Assembly: GCA_963693105.1 (NCBI GenBank)
Contig: OY843752.1
Span: 1,302,001 to 1,366,000 of the forward strand
Reading direction: 5' to 3'
DNA from: Oxydemutator sp963693105
GTDB taxonomy: Bacteria; Pseudomonadota; Gammaproteobacteria; Poriferisulfidales; Oxydemutatoraceae
Length of the DNA: 64,000 nt
In this document: positions 24,336-31,716 of the stretch, piece by piece
Layout of the letters: each line of letters begins with the position of its first letter
How positions within the stretch are numbered: the stretch's first letter is position 1
The notes under the pieces: generated by a model
Told to the model about the DNA's origin: nothing
The model's input: only the letters and a program-made list of their open reading frames with translations
Database searches by the model: none
Translations under genes and position numbers: made by a program

Positions 24336-25229
24336 GTGAATTCCGTTCTGGACATCGCCCTCGTCGCCGATGAATACGGCTGGCATTGCGCCCGCCTCGA
24401 GCAAGCGTTCGCCGCGCGCGGCTGCCGGGTTGTCCGCGTGGCGCTGCCGGATTGCGAGTTCGGCGCCGACGGCGCCGGAGTGTCGCTGCCCGGTTTCGGC
24501 GCGGCGCTGCCCGACGGTGTCTTTGTCAGGGGCGTGCCCGCCGGCTCGCTGGAAACAGTGGTTTTTTACCTGGACGTGCTGCATGCGCTGTGCGAGGCCG
24601 GTGTGCATGTGTACAACAACGCGCGCATGATCGAGCGCAGCGTGGACAAGGCGATGACCAGTTTCCTGCTGCACCGCGCCGGCATCGCGACGCCGCCGGC
24701 GTGGTCGTTCGCCCGTGCCGCGCGCGCGCGCGAATTCGTCGCCCGCTATGACGGCGGCGGGCTGGTGCTGAAGCCGGTGTTCGGTTCGCAGGGCAGGGGG
24801 TTGCAGCGAATCGAAGCGGGCCGCCCGCTGCCCGTTCTCGAAGGCGAAGAGCGGGTTTATTACCTGCAGCAGTTCATCGAAAGCGAGGGCGACGGCTGGA
24901 GCGACTGGCGGGTTTTCGTCATCGGCGGCAAGGCGGTCGCCGGCATGAAGCGCATCGGTTTGAACTGGGTCAGCAACGTCGCCAACGGCGCCGAATGTCG
25001 CGGTGCGCAAGTTTGCCCCGAAGCGGCGGCATTGGCCGAGGCGGCGGTCGCCGCCATCGGCCTGTTCTACGCCGGGGTGGATTTGATTTGCGACGACGAC
25101 GGTCGCTGGTGGGTGACCGAAGTCAACAGCGTTCCGGCCTGGCGGGGGCTGCAGGGCGTGGTGCAGGCGGACCTCGCCGCGCAGCTGGTGGATGATTTCC
25201 TGCGCAGCCGTGAAGCAGGCGCTGGATAA
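24336..25229 (+). CDS. RimK-like ATP-grasp ligase of the H4MPT cluster (Orf5-like)
   Basis: A 297-residue ATP-grasp protein with RimK/MptN-type features: S-V-D-K-A-M-T-S-F-L-L near 99-109, L-K-P-V-F-G-S-Q-G-R-G near 144-154 (nucleotide loop) and V-T-E-V-N-S-V-P-A-W-R-G near the C terminus. RimK-type enzymes add amino acids such as glutamate to a carboxylate, and MptN does this on tetrahydromethanopterin in archaea. A similar role on H4MPT or the methylofuran tail is plausible but inferred. GTG start, 10 nt after mch. Confidence 0.82.
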   Translation: MNSVLDIALVADEYGWHCARLEQAFAARGCRVVRVALPDCEFGADGAGVSLPGFGAALPDGVFVRGVPAGSLETVVFYLDVLHALCEAGVHVYNNARMIERSVDKAMTSFLLHRAGIATPPAWSFARAARAREFVARYDGGGLVLKPVFGSQGRGLQRIEAGRPLPVLEGEERVYYLQQFIESEGDGWSDWRVFVIGGKAVAGMKRIGLNWVSNVANGAECRGAQVCPEAAALAEAAVAAIGLFYAGVDLICDDDGRWWVTEVNSVPAWRGLQGVVQADLAAQLVDDFLRSREAGAG

Positions 25230-26082
25230 GACCCTGGCGGCGGCCTTCCGGCGCGCCTGCCGCGCCGATGTCGAGTCGTTGAAACCGGGCAACGTCGGCG
25301 TCCATGGCGCCGCATACGGCATGCACTGGCGCGACTTTGTCAAAAGCGCCGACGTCTGCGCCGAACCGCTGTGCCGCGTGCACGCCACGCCGGGCGCGCG
25401 CATTTTGTCGGCCATCGAGGCGACGCGGCGGACAGTCGCGCAAAACACCAACCTCGGCATCGTGCTGTTGTGCGCGCCGCTGGTGCAGGCGGCTTTCCGG
25501 CGCCGCGCCGCGCAGTCGCTGCAAGGCGCCCTCGCCGACGTGCTGGACGACACCACGGTGGCGGACGCCGCGCAGATTTATCGCGCGATTCGCCTCGCCG
25601 GCGCCGGCGGTCTGGGGCGCTCGCCGCGCCTCGATGTCGGCGACGAACCGGACGTCGCCTTGCGCGAAACGATGCGCGAGGCGTGCCGGCGGGACCGCAT
25701 TGCCGCACAATATATCAATGATTACCGGGAAATCTTTGATTATGCGGTACCTTTACTGCTTGAGTTTCAATCCAGATGGGGGCATAATGACTGGCCCGCT
25801 GTCGGCGTCTATTTGACGTTGCTGGCGGAATATCCGGACAGTTTGGTTGGTCGCAAGCACGGCGTGCAAAAAGCGGCGGTGATAAGCCGCGAAGTTGCGC
25901 CGCTTCAAAGCCAGTTGGCACGAAGCCGCGAGCCTGAGAAATTCAGGCGGCGTCTTCTGGCGCTGGATGCCAGCCTGAAGCAGAAAGGTCTCAATCCCGG
26001 GACAACCGCCGACTTGACCGTCGCCGGCATTTTTGCCGCTGATCTGGAGCAACGATTGCAGTTGCGCCATACAAACCAATAG
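25192..26082 (+). CDS. CitG/MdcB-family protein of the H4MPT cluster (Orf7-like)
   Basis: A 296-residue protein resembling triphosphoribosyl-dephospho-CoA synthases (COG1767). Family marks are L-K-P-G-N-V-G near 31-37, T-P-G-A-R-I-L near 66-72 and N-T-N-L-G-I-V-L-L near 84-92. Homologues lie in the H4MPT islands of methylotrophs and are presumed to help make a C1 cofactor, with an unknown reaction. The ATG at 25192 overlaps the preceding gene by 38 nt; a GTG at 25210 is an alternative. In the last third the GC content falls slightly. Confidence 0.8.
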   Translation: MISCAAVKQALDKTLAAAFRRACRADVESLKPGNVGVHGAAYGMHWRDFVKSADVCAEPLCRVHATPGARILSAIEATRRTVAQNTNLGIVLLCAPLVQAAFRRRAAQSLQGALADVLDDTTVADAAQIYRAIRLAGAGGLGRSPRLDVGDEPDVALRETMREACRRDRIAAQYINDYREIFDYAVPLLLEFQSRWGHNDWPAVGVYLTLLAEYPDSLVGRKHGVQKAAVISREVAPLQSQLARSREPEKFRRRLLALDASLKQKGLNPGTTADLTVAGIFAADLEQRLQLRHTNQ

Positions 26083-26098
26083 AAAACAAGGAGTAAAA

Positions 26099-26623
26099 AT
26101 GGCAATTGATAAAGTTATGGTCGGAGAGGCTCTGGTCAACGACAACGACCCTTCCGGCACGATGGCGGAAATCGCCCACATTGACCTGCTGATCGGGCCT
26201 CGCGGCTCCGCCGTCGAGACCGCCTTTTGCAACGGTCTGGTGAACAACAAGGACGGTTTCACGTCGCTGCTTGCGGTCATCGCGCCCAACCTGCCGTGCA
26301 AACCGAACACGATGATGTTCAACAAGGTCACCATCAAGGGTGAGAAGCAGGCGGTGCAGATGTTCGGCCCGGCCCAGACCGCGGTGGCGAAAGCCGTCCA
26401 GGACTGTGTCGCCGAAGGCACCATCCCTCAGAGCGAGGCCGATGATGCTTATATTTGCGTCGGCGTGTTCATTCACTGGCAGGCCGAGAGCAACGAGGCG
26501 ATCTACGAAAACAACTACAAGGCGACCAAACTCGCGATTGAGCACGCCATCAGAGGCGAGCCGACCGCGGCCGAGGCGACGGCACAGAAGGACAGCGCGG
26601 AACATCCGTTCAAAGGCTTCTGA
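26099..26623 (+). CDS. fae: Formaldehyde-activating enzyme
   Basis: A 174-residue enzyme that condenses formaldehyde with H4MPT to methylene-H4MPT. The signature A-H-I-D-L-L-I-G-P-R-G-S-A-V-E-T-A-F near 23-40 contains the catalytic His, and F-G-P-A-Q-x-A-V-A-K-A-V occurs near 86-97. A strong ribosome site AAGGAG (26088-26093) lies 5 nt before the ATG, better than any other in the cluster, suiting the high Fae level known in methylotrophs. A strong terminator follows at 26649. Confidence 0.96.
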   Translation: MAIDKVMVGEALVNDNDPSGTMAEIAHIDLLIGPRGSAVETAFCNGLVNNKDGFTSLLAVIAPNLPCKPNTMMFNKVTIKGEKQAVQMFGPAQTAVAKAVQDCVAEGTIPQSEADDAYICVGVFIHWQAESNEAIYENNYKATKLAIEHAIRGEPTAAEATAQKDSAEHPFKGF

Positions 26624-26648
26624 TCCGGCCCGCATGCCGATGAAACGG

Positions 26649-26682
26649 AACCCCGGCACGACCGCGTCTGCCGGGGTTTTTT
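26649..26682 (+). terminator. Rho-independent terminator after fae
   Basis: A perfect 10-bp stem, AACCCCGGCA (26649-26658) with TGCCGGGGTT (26669-26678), a 10-nt loop, and a run of six T ending at 26682. It lies 25 nt after the fae stop and closes the H4MPT operon. Confidence 0.92.
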
Positions 26683-26687
26683 ATTCG

Positions 26688-27227
26688 GTGAATCAGGCGG
26701 TCCGGGACGCCGGAAAGCCGCTGCAGGGATTTGCGCCGCTGGCCTCGCCGGCGTCCCGCGTCCTGATTCTCGGTTCGATGCCGAGCGCGGCGTCGCTGGA
26801 GCAGGGCGAGTATTACGCTCATCCGCGCAATCAGTTCTGGATGATCATGGGGCGTTTGTTCGGCGCCGGTCCTGATCTGCCGTATGCCGAACGCTGCCGC
26901 CGCCTGGTGGATTGCAACGTGGCCGTATGGGACGTCATCGCTCGTTGCGACCGCCGCGGCAGCCTCGACTCGAACATCACGGAAGCTTCCATTGTCGCCA
27001 ATAATCTGGCGGCCTTCTTCCGGCGCCACCGCCGGGTCGGGTTCGTCTTTTTCAACGGCCGCAAGGCCGAGCAGATTTACGCCCGGCAGACACAGCCTCA
27101 GCGTTCGCTCCAATGCAGGCGCCTGCCTTCCACCAGCCCGGCCTGTGCGACCTTGTCCATGCACGACAAACTGCGCCAATGGCGGGTTGTGGTCGAATGT
27201 GCGCGGACACCGGCGGAAATCAGTTGA
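26688..27227 (+). CDS. DNA-deoxyinosine glycosylase (uracil-DNA glycosylase superfamily)
   Basis: About 179 residues from the GTG at 26688. The motif L-I-L-G-S-M-P-S-A-A-S-L followed by Y-Y-A-H-P-R-N-Q-F-W is diagnostic of hypoxanthine/deoxyinosine-DNA glycosylases, which remove deaminated adenine from DNA. A conserved F-F-N-G-R-K-A region lies further on, and the final S-T-S-P-A motif replaces the usual P-S-T-S-P. An open frame begins at 26634 (ATG), but the fae terminator lies inside that extension, so the later GTG is preferred. Confidence 0.84.
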   Translation: MNQAVRDAGKPLQGFAPLASPASRVLILGSMPSAASLEQGEYYAHPRNQFWMIMGRLFGAGPDLPYAERCRRLVDCNVAVWDVIARCDRRGSLDSNITEASIVANNLAAFFRRHRRVGFVFFNGRKAEQIYARQTQPQRSLQCRRLPSTSPACATLSMHDKLRQWRVVVECARTPAEIS

Positions 27228-27321
27228 TCAGCCTGCGGTATTGCCGGAGAGGGTTCAGGCGGTGCAGGGTGTGCTGTATTCGCCCGCCGTTGGCCGTACT
27301 GATTCCCATTCGGGTCGCTGC

Positions 27322-27432
27322 GTGAGTTCGAAGGGAGTGTTATTGAAGCCAGTAAAGAAGCGAGCGAAGTATGAAAACAGGAAGCCAACAAAGGCTGAAT
27401 TGGAGCAAAAATACCGCTTGAAACGGCGGTGA
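27322..27432 (+). pseudogene. 3' remnant of a paralogue of the 27863 small gene
   Basis: A 36-residue frame (possible GTG at 27322) whose last 31 residues share V-L-L-K-P, Y-E-N-R, P-T-K, E-L-E and spaced K, Y, L and R with the C terminus of the protein at 27863-28042. The sequence in front of V-L-L-K-P is GC-rich and unrelated. It looks like the tail of a second copy left after rearrangement. No ribosome site is evident. Confidence 0.55.
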
Positions 27433-27486
27433 TTTTGTAGATTTATGTATATAATTCCCTTATAAATCAAGCACGGAGATTTCAAA

Positions 27487-27858
27487 ATGATAAAGTTGAT
27501 TGATGAGAACAAAAAACTTACTAAAGAGTTTTGGATGTGGGTAGTGCTTATAGCACTGGCGTTGGTAATTTATCAGGCAGTAGATAAATACAATAGTTTT
27601 AGTGATGTTGGTGATGAGTTGTGTAGAGCATTTTGGGAGGGAATAGGTGAGTGTGTTGCTGCAAGAGACTATGTTGCACAAACATCAGGATTAACAAAGA
27701 GCAAAGCGATGGAGCAATTCAAGAATTCAGCGGAAGGTGCGGCGTGTAATGAAATCCTCCCCGTTGAGAAAAAATGGAAGTCATGTTTGAATGAAGACGA
27801 GAGGATAAAATCCCATAATGTCGGATACCACAGGGCGCGAGATTTAATTTACAGGTAG
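27487..27858 (+). CDS. Hypothetical membrane protein (AT-rich island)
   Basis: A 123-residue protein I do not recognise. A lysine-rich N terminus is followed by one strong hydrophobic segment at about 14-31 (F-W-M-W-V-V-L-I-A-L-A-L-V), then a hydrophilic domain with four cysteines (E-L-C, E-C-V, A-C-N, S-C-L) that could form two disulfides. The base composition is clearly more AT-rich than the flanking genes. A TATAAT word about 30 nt upstream and a GGAG site before the ATG support expression. The next small gene starts 4 nt after its stop. Confidence 0.7.
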   Translation: MIKLIDENKKLTKEFWMWVVLIALALVIYQAVDKYNSFSDVGDELCRAFWEGIGECVAARDYVAQTSGLTKSKAMEQFKNSAEGAACNEILPVEKKWKSCLNEDERIKSHNVGYHRARDLIYR

Positions 27859-27862
27859 GGGC

Positions 27863-28042
27863 ATGACAGACAAGAAAAGCATAAAGCAGGAAGACCATGA
27901 GGAAATAACATGGGATGAGTTTGATGAGGCGGTGAAGAAAGTGTTGTTAAAACCGATGGACAAGAAGTCGCGGTATGAGAATAGGGAGCCTACGAAAAAG
28001 GAGTTGGAAACGGGCTATAAATTGGAAAAAAGAGGGAAGTAG
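27863..28042 (+). CDS. Small hypothetical protein, 59 residues
   Basis: Starts ATG at 27863 behind AGGTAGGGG and ends TAG at 28042. It is highly charged (E-E-I-T-W-D-E-F-D-E-A-V near 13-24, then lysine-rich), and its C-terminal half has the motif Y-E-N-R-x-P-T-K-x-E-L-E. The same motif ends the remnant at 27322-27432, so it is a duplicated element rather than chance. AT-rich composition links it to the preceding gene, with which it probably forms an operon. Function unknown; a small DNA- or protein-binding antitoxin-like role is only a guess. Confidence 0.65.
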   Translation: MTDKKSIKQEDHEEITWDEFDEAVKKVLLKPMDKKSRYENREPTKKELETGYKLEKRGK

Positions 28043-28101
28043 TTTGCGGACTGTGCTACATAATTCCCTTTTTTGCTTTTGCTTGAGCATGTCCGGCACT
28101 C

Positions 28102-28755
28102 ATGAAGTTTTTCATTGACACCGCAAACATCGGGCAGATTGAGCGCGCCGCCGACTTCGGCATTCTCGACGGAGTGACCACGAACCCGTCGCTGATGGCG
28201 AAAGAGGGGATACGCGGCGACGACGCCGTTCATGCGCACTACAGAAAAATTTGCGAACTGGCGGACGCCGACGTCTCGGCTGAGGTCATCGGCACCGATT
28301 TCCGCGACATGATGCGCGAGGCGGAAACGCTGGCCGCCCTGGACCCGCGCATCGTCGTCAAGATTCCGATGTTGCCGGACGGGGTGCGCGCGCTTCACGC
28401 ACTGCGGGAGAAAGGCATCAGGACCAATTGCACGCTGGTGTTTTCGGCGGCGCAGGCGTTGCTCGCGGCCAAGGCCGGCGCCGATTACATCTCGCCTTTC
28501 ATCGGGCGCTTTGACGACATCGCCGAGCAGGGTGTTGAATTGATACGCCGCCTTACCTGGATTTTCGACCATTATTCCTTTGACAGCGAGATTCTTGCGG
28601 CCTCGATTCGCAGTCCGCTGCATGTCGTCCAGTGCGCCGAGGTCGGCGCCGATGTCGTGACCTGCCCGTACGCGGTGTTTGAGGCGATGTTCCGGCATCC
28701 GCTGACAGACGCGGGTCTTGAGAAGTTTCTCAGGGATTATCATACAAGCCACTGA
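28102..28755 (+). CDS. Transaldolase-like/fructose-6-phosphate aldolase (TalC-FSA type)
   Basis: A 217-residue short transaldolase. It begins M-K-F-F-I-D-T-A-N-I, has G-V-T-T-N-P-S-L at 24-31 and the Schiff-base lysine in V-V-K-I-P-M-L near 84-90, with T-L-V-F-S-A-A-Q-A near 113-121. The short form forms decamers and acts either as transaldolase or as fructose-6-phosphate aldolase, and sequence alone does not separate them. In a methylotroph it could serve carbon rearrangement in sugar-phosphate pathways. The preceding AT-rich genes are not obviously related. Confidence 0.88.
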   Translation: MKFFIDTANIGQIERAADFGILDGVTTNPSLMAKEGIRGDDAVHAHYRKICELADADVSAEVIGTDFRDMMREAETLAALDPRIVVKIPMLPDGVRALHALREKGIRTNCTLVFSAAQALLAAKAGADYISPFIGRFDDIAEQGVELIRRLTWIFDHYSFDSEILAASIRSPLHVVQCAEVGADVVTCPYAVFEAMFRHPLTDAGLEKFLRDYHTSH

Positions 28756-28759
28756 TAAA

Positions 28760-29368
28760 ATGGTGAAAGATAGCGCCGCCCGAACGACCTCGAAGCCAAA
28801 TCCGGAAGCGGAGACACCCGCATTTTCGGCGTTCACGGTCCAGGCCGACGGGCGGATGGCGGTCCTGCTGCTTGATATCCGGATTGGCCCGGTGTCGCCG
28901 CCGGGCAAAAAACCGCTCGCCGAGGCGATTCACAAATGCAGGGCGGCGTGGAACACCGGGATTCAGCGCTCCCGGATTTCGGACAAGATGATCCGGGCAC
29001 TGGGTTTGCAGCCGGACGGCCGGGAGAACGGCAAAGGCCCGGAGCGGTATCCGGTTGATATCTACCTGCCAAACAAGATTCGTTTTACGCCGGTCTTCGC
29101 CGAGAGAATGGACGCCCCGGATGTTGTGCCGCCGGTGGACTGCATCATCGGCATGGATGTTATCCGCCACGGCGATTGCAGCATTTCACATCAGGACGGA
29201 AAAACGATGTTTTCGTTCCGCGTGCCGGCGTTGGGCGGCGTGGATTACGTCAAACTGGCGCCGACACCCGCCCGGCGCGATGTGGTCACCGTGGCGGCGC
29301 GGCGCAACCAGATGTGCCCCTGCGGCAGCGGCAGGCGCTACAAGAACTGTTGCGGCAAACTGGCGTAG
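28760..29368 (+). CDS. Retropepsin-like protein with SEC-C zinc motif; catalytic DTG changed to NTG
   Basis: 202 residues from the ATG at 28760. The central region resembles bacterial retropepsin-like aspartyl proteases: the W-x-T-G segment at 64-67, then C-I-I-G-M-D-V-I near 128-135 and G-K-T-M-F-S-F-R-V-P near 147-156. The catalytic Asp of D-T-G is replaced by Asn65 (W-N-T-G). A SEC-C zinc knuckle C-P-C-G-S-G-R-R-Y-K-N-C-C closes the protein at 186-198, as in SecA and many accessory proteins. It is probably a binding or regulatory protein, or an inactive protease. It starts 4 nt after the transaldolase stop. Confidence 0.72.
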   Translation: MVKDSAARTTSKPNPEAETPAFSAFTVQADGRMAVLLLDIRIGPVSPPGKKPLAEAIHKCRAAWNTGIQRSRISDKMIRALGLQPDGRENGKGPERYPVDIYLPNKIRFTPVFAERMDAPDVVPPVDCIIGMDVIRHGDCSISHQDGKTMFSFRVPALGGVDYVKLAPTPARRDVVTVAARRNQMCPCGSGRRYKNCCGKLA

Positions 29369-29383
29369 CGAAGGGCGCGGCCG

Positions 29384-30859
29384 TCACAGCCGGCTCTTGA
29401 ATTCCTGCTGCAAAGCGACGATTTCATCGCGCTTGCTTTTAATCCGCGCGCGCGCGCCGCGGCTGACGCCGGGGGCGCGCTCGGCGAGATTCAACTGGTT
29501 CAGGGCGAGATTGAAATGAGCGCCTGCAAAATAATAGTCGGCGAGGTATTCGTGGCCGAGGCTGTCGCGCCCCAGCGCGGCAGCGGCTTCGGCGCTGAGT
29601 TTGTACAGTTGCGGGTGATACCGGTGCAGCGATTTTATCTTGCGCAGATGTTCAAGCGCGCGTTCGGCTTCGCCGGTCCGCAGAAGACAGCTCGCCAGAT
29701 AATAGTTGATGCTGGCCCTGCCCGGATGCAATTCGTTCAGCGCGGCCAGCTCGTCGCGCGCTTTGCGGTAATCGCCCTGCGCGATGCGGGCCTGGCTCAG
29801 CGCAAGCAGGACCGGCAGCCCGCGTTCTTCCTCGGGGATGCGCCCGAATGTCTGGATGGCCTCGTAAGACAACTGCCGCCGCGTCAGGGAGATGCCCTTG
29901 CGGTACAGCTGCAATGAAGTCGTTTCGGTCTCGCCGGGCGCCGGTTCGAGGTCTTTCAGGGCGCGCAGGCGGGCATGGATGTGGCGAAACGCCTTGCTGT
30001 CCAGATGCAGGTCTTCGGGGTAGCGCGCGGCGCGCTCTTCGGCGTTGCGGATGCGCCCGATGGTCAACGGATGGGTGCGAAGGAATTCGGGTATCTGCCG
30101 CCGCCCCTCCCTGGCCTGCAATTTGGAGAAAAACCGCGACACGCCCCGCGGGTTGATCCGTGCCTGTGCCATCAGGCGGATGGCGGAGCGGTCGGCTTCG
30201 TATTCGAGGTTGCGCGAGTAACTCAACTGCTGCTCGATGGGCAGCGAAGTGCCGACGTGAACGGCGAGTTGCGCCAGTTCCGGGTTGTAGGTGGACGCCA
30301 TCAGGCCGGCGATCAATATCAGGGCGCTGATCCAGCTGGTGGTTTGCAGTTCGGCGCGAAGCCGCGCGATGTGGCGCCGGGTGACGTGCGCAATCTCGTG
30401 CGCGACGACGCCGGCCAGTTCGCTCTCGTTGTCGGCGAACAGCATCAGGCCCTCGTTGATTACGACGATTCCGCCCGGCGTCGCAAAGGCGTTGATTGCG
30501 CGGTCGGCAACCGGCAGGAAATGGAAATCAAGTTTGTTGTCGGCGTCTTGCGACAGCAGCCTCGTTCCGAGGGAACGCAGATAACTCTGAATCTCGATGT
30601 CGCCGGTGAGCGGCAGGCTGGCGCGCAGCTGGGCGAGGATGGCCCGGCCCAGTTTCTTCTCGTCGGGCAGGCTGAGGGTGGAGTAGGAGGGGTCGCCGAT
30701 TTCCGGCAGCCGATGGGGCTCGGCGGCTGCAAGGAGGCGGGACGGGGCGGCGGACATCAGCACCAGCGCCAGCATCAGCACGAGCGCCGGCGCAATTCGG
30801 ACCTCTGCGCCGCGTCCGGCACGGCGAAGCCGCGCCGGATGATATACTTTGCCTGTCAT
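29384..30859 (-). CDS. bepA: BepA/YfgC-type M48 metalloprotease with TPR repeats
   Basis: About 491 residues from the ATG at 30859. A signal peptide with a long hydrophobic core is followed by the M48 zinc protease domain with H-E-I-A-H (HExxH) and the downstream E-x-x-A-D glutamate (Y-E-A-D). The C-terminal 200 residues hold TPR-like helices. BepA works in the periplasm in assembly and quality control of outer-membrane proteins such as LptD. An ATG 15 codons upstream (30904) is possible but gives a poor signal sequence. It is divergent from tusA. Confidence 0.88.
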   Translation of the reverse strand: MTGKVYHPARLRRAGRGAEVRIAPALVLMLALVLMSAAPSRLLAAAEPHRLPEIGDPSYSTLSLPDEKKLGRAILAQLRASLPLTGDIEIQSYLRSLGTRLLSQDADNKLDFHFLPVADRAINAFATPGGIVVINEGLMLFADNESELAGVVAHEIAHVTRRHIARLRAELQTTSWISALILIAGLMASTYNPELAQLAVHVGTSLPIEQQLSYSRNLEYEADRSAIRLMAQARINPRGVSRFFSKLQAREGRRQIPEFLRTHPLTIGRIRNAEERAARYPEDLHLDSKAFRHIHARLRALKDLEPAPGETETTSLQLYRKGISLTRRQLSYEAIQTFGRIPEEERGLPVLLALSQARIAQGDYRKARDELAALNELHPGRASINYYLASCLLRTGEAERALEHLRKIKSLHRYHPQLYKLSAEAAAALGRDSLGHEYLADYYFAGAHFNLALNQLNLAERAPGVSRGARARIKSKRDEIVALQQEFKSRL

Positions 30860-30925
30860 TGGAACATCATACCGGATTGCGCGGTTTGCGCTTTCAGGCG
30901 CCATTGAATATACAAGGAGGAAAAA

Positions 30926-31156
30926 ATGCCGGAATTTGACCAGGAACTGGATGCCTGCGGGTTGAATTGCCCGCTGCCTATTTTACGCGCAAAAAAGACC
31001 CTGGCCGGCATGGACAAGGGCAAGGTCCTGCATATCGTTGCAACCGACCCCGGCGCGGTCAAGGATTTTGAGGCTTTTTCCAGGCAAACCGGAAACGAAC
31101 TTCTCGAATCGCGCGAAGAAGACGGCAAGTTCTACTTCCTGATAAAGAAAGCCTGA
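30926..31156 (+). CDS. tusA: Sulfur carrier protein TusA
   Basis: A 76-residue protein carrying persulfide sulfur for tRNA 2-thiouridine and molybdenum-cofactor synthesis. The motif C-G-L-N-C-P-L-P at 11-18 has the persulfide cysteine first in the pair. A clear ribosome site (AAGGAGG) precedes the ATG. It suits the presence of mnmA (thiouridine) and the molybdopterin genes in this window. Confidence 0.93.
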   Translation: MPEFDQELDACGLNCPLPILRAKKTLAGMDKGKVLHIVATDPGAVKDFEAFSRQTGNELLESREEDGKFYFLIKKA

Positions 31157-31176
31157 TTGGCCGGGACCCGGGCCCG

Positions 31177-31701
31177 GTGGCACAAGATTCGTCAACCAAA
31201 AAGCACGTCATCTCGATACTTCTCGCCAACGAGGCGGGTGTCTTGTCGCGCGTGTCGGGATTGTTTTCGGCGAGGGGTTATAATATCGAATCGCTGGTTG
31301 TGGCGCCGACCAACAATCCGGCCTTTTCACGCATGACCATCGTCACGGTCGGCGGCGACGAACTGGCCGAACAGGTCATCAAGCAATTGAACAAACTGGT
31401 GGATGTGGTCGCGGTCTCGGATTTGGGCGAAGACCGGCACGTGGAGCGTGAAATGCTGATGCTCAAGGTGGTGCACGACGGCAGCAGCGCCGACCGCTCC
31501 AGCCTGGACAGGCTGGCCGGCGAGCATGGGGCCGGCGTGATCGAGTGCGTTGGCCTGGTCTGCATTGTGCAGATGACGGCGCCCAGCAGGCAAATTGATG
31601 AATTCATCGAGACAATGGAAAAACAGCGGGAACTTCGTGAAATCGCGCGTTCGGGCGTCATCAGCCTGAGCCGCGGCGACGCGATTCTCGGCGCTGATTA
31701 A
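31177..31701 (+). CDS. ilvN: Acetolactate synthase small (regulatory) subunit
   Basis: A 174-residue regulatory subunit (IlvH/IlvN type) with an N-terminal ACT domain (I-S-I-L-L-A-N-E-A-G-V-L-S-R-V-S-G-L-F near 13-31). It binds valine and controls the large catalytic subunit in branched-chain amino acid synthesis. It starts with GTG 20 nt after tusA, and ilvC follows after 15 nt. The large subunit ilvB/ilvI, usually directly upstream, is absent here and must be elsewhere. Confidence 0.94.
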   Translation: MAQDSSTKKHVISILLANEAGVLSRVSGLFSARGYNIESLVVAPTNNPAFSRMTIVTVGGDELAEQVIKQLNKLVDVVAVSDLGEDRHVEREMLMLKVVHDGSSADRSSLDRLAGEHGAGVIECVGLVCIVQMTAPSRQIDEFIETMEKQRELREIARSGVISLSRGDAILGAD

Positions 31702-31716
31702 TCGCGGGAGAAAACA

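Noticed and set aside
27440..28080. Recurring phrase ATAATTCCC (near 27455, 28061 and 51080) as a dispersed regulatory repeat
   Set aside because: The match is only about 9-11 bp in AT-rich stretches and the surrounding contexts are unrelated, so chance is likely.
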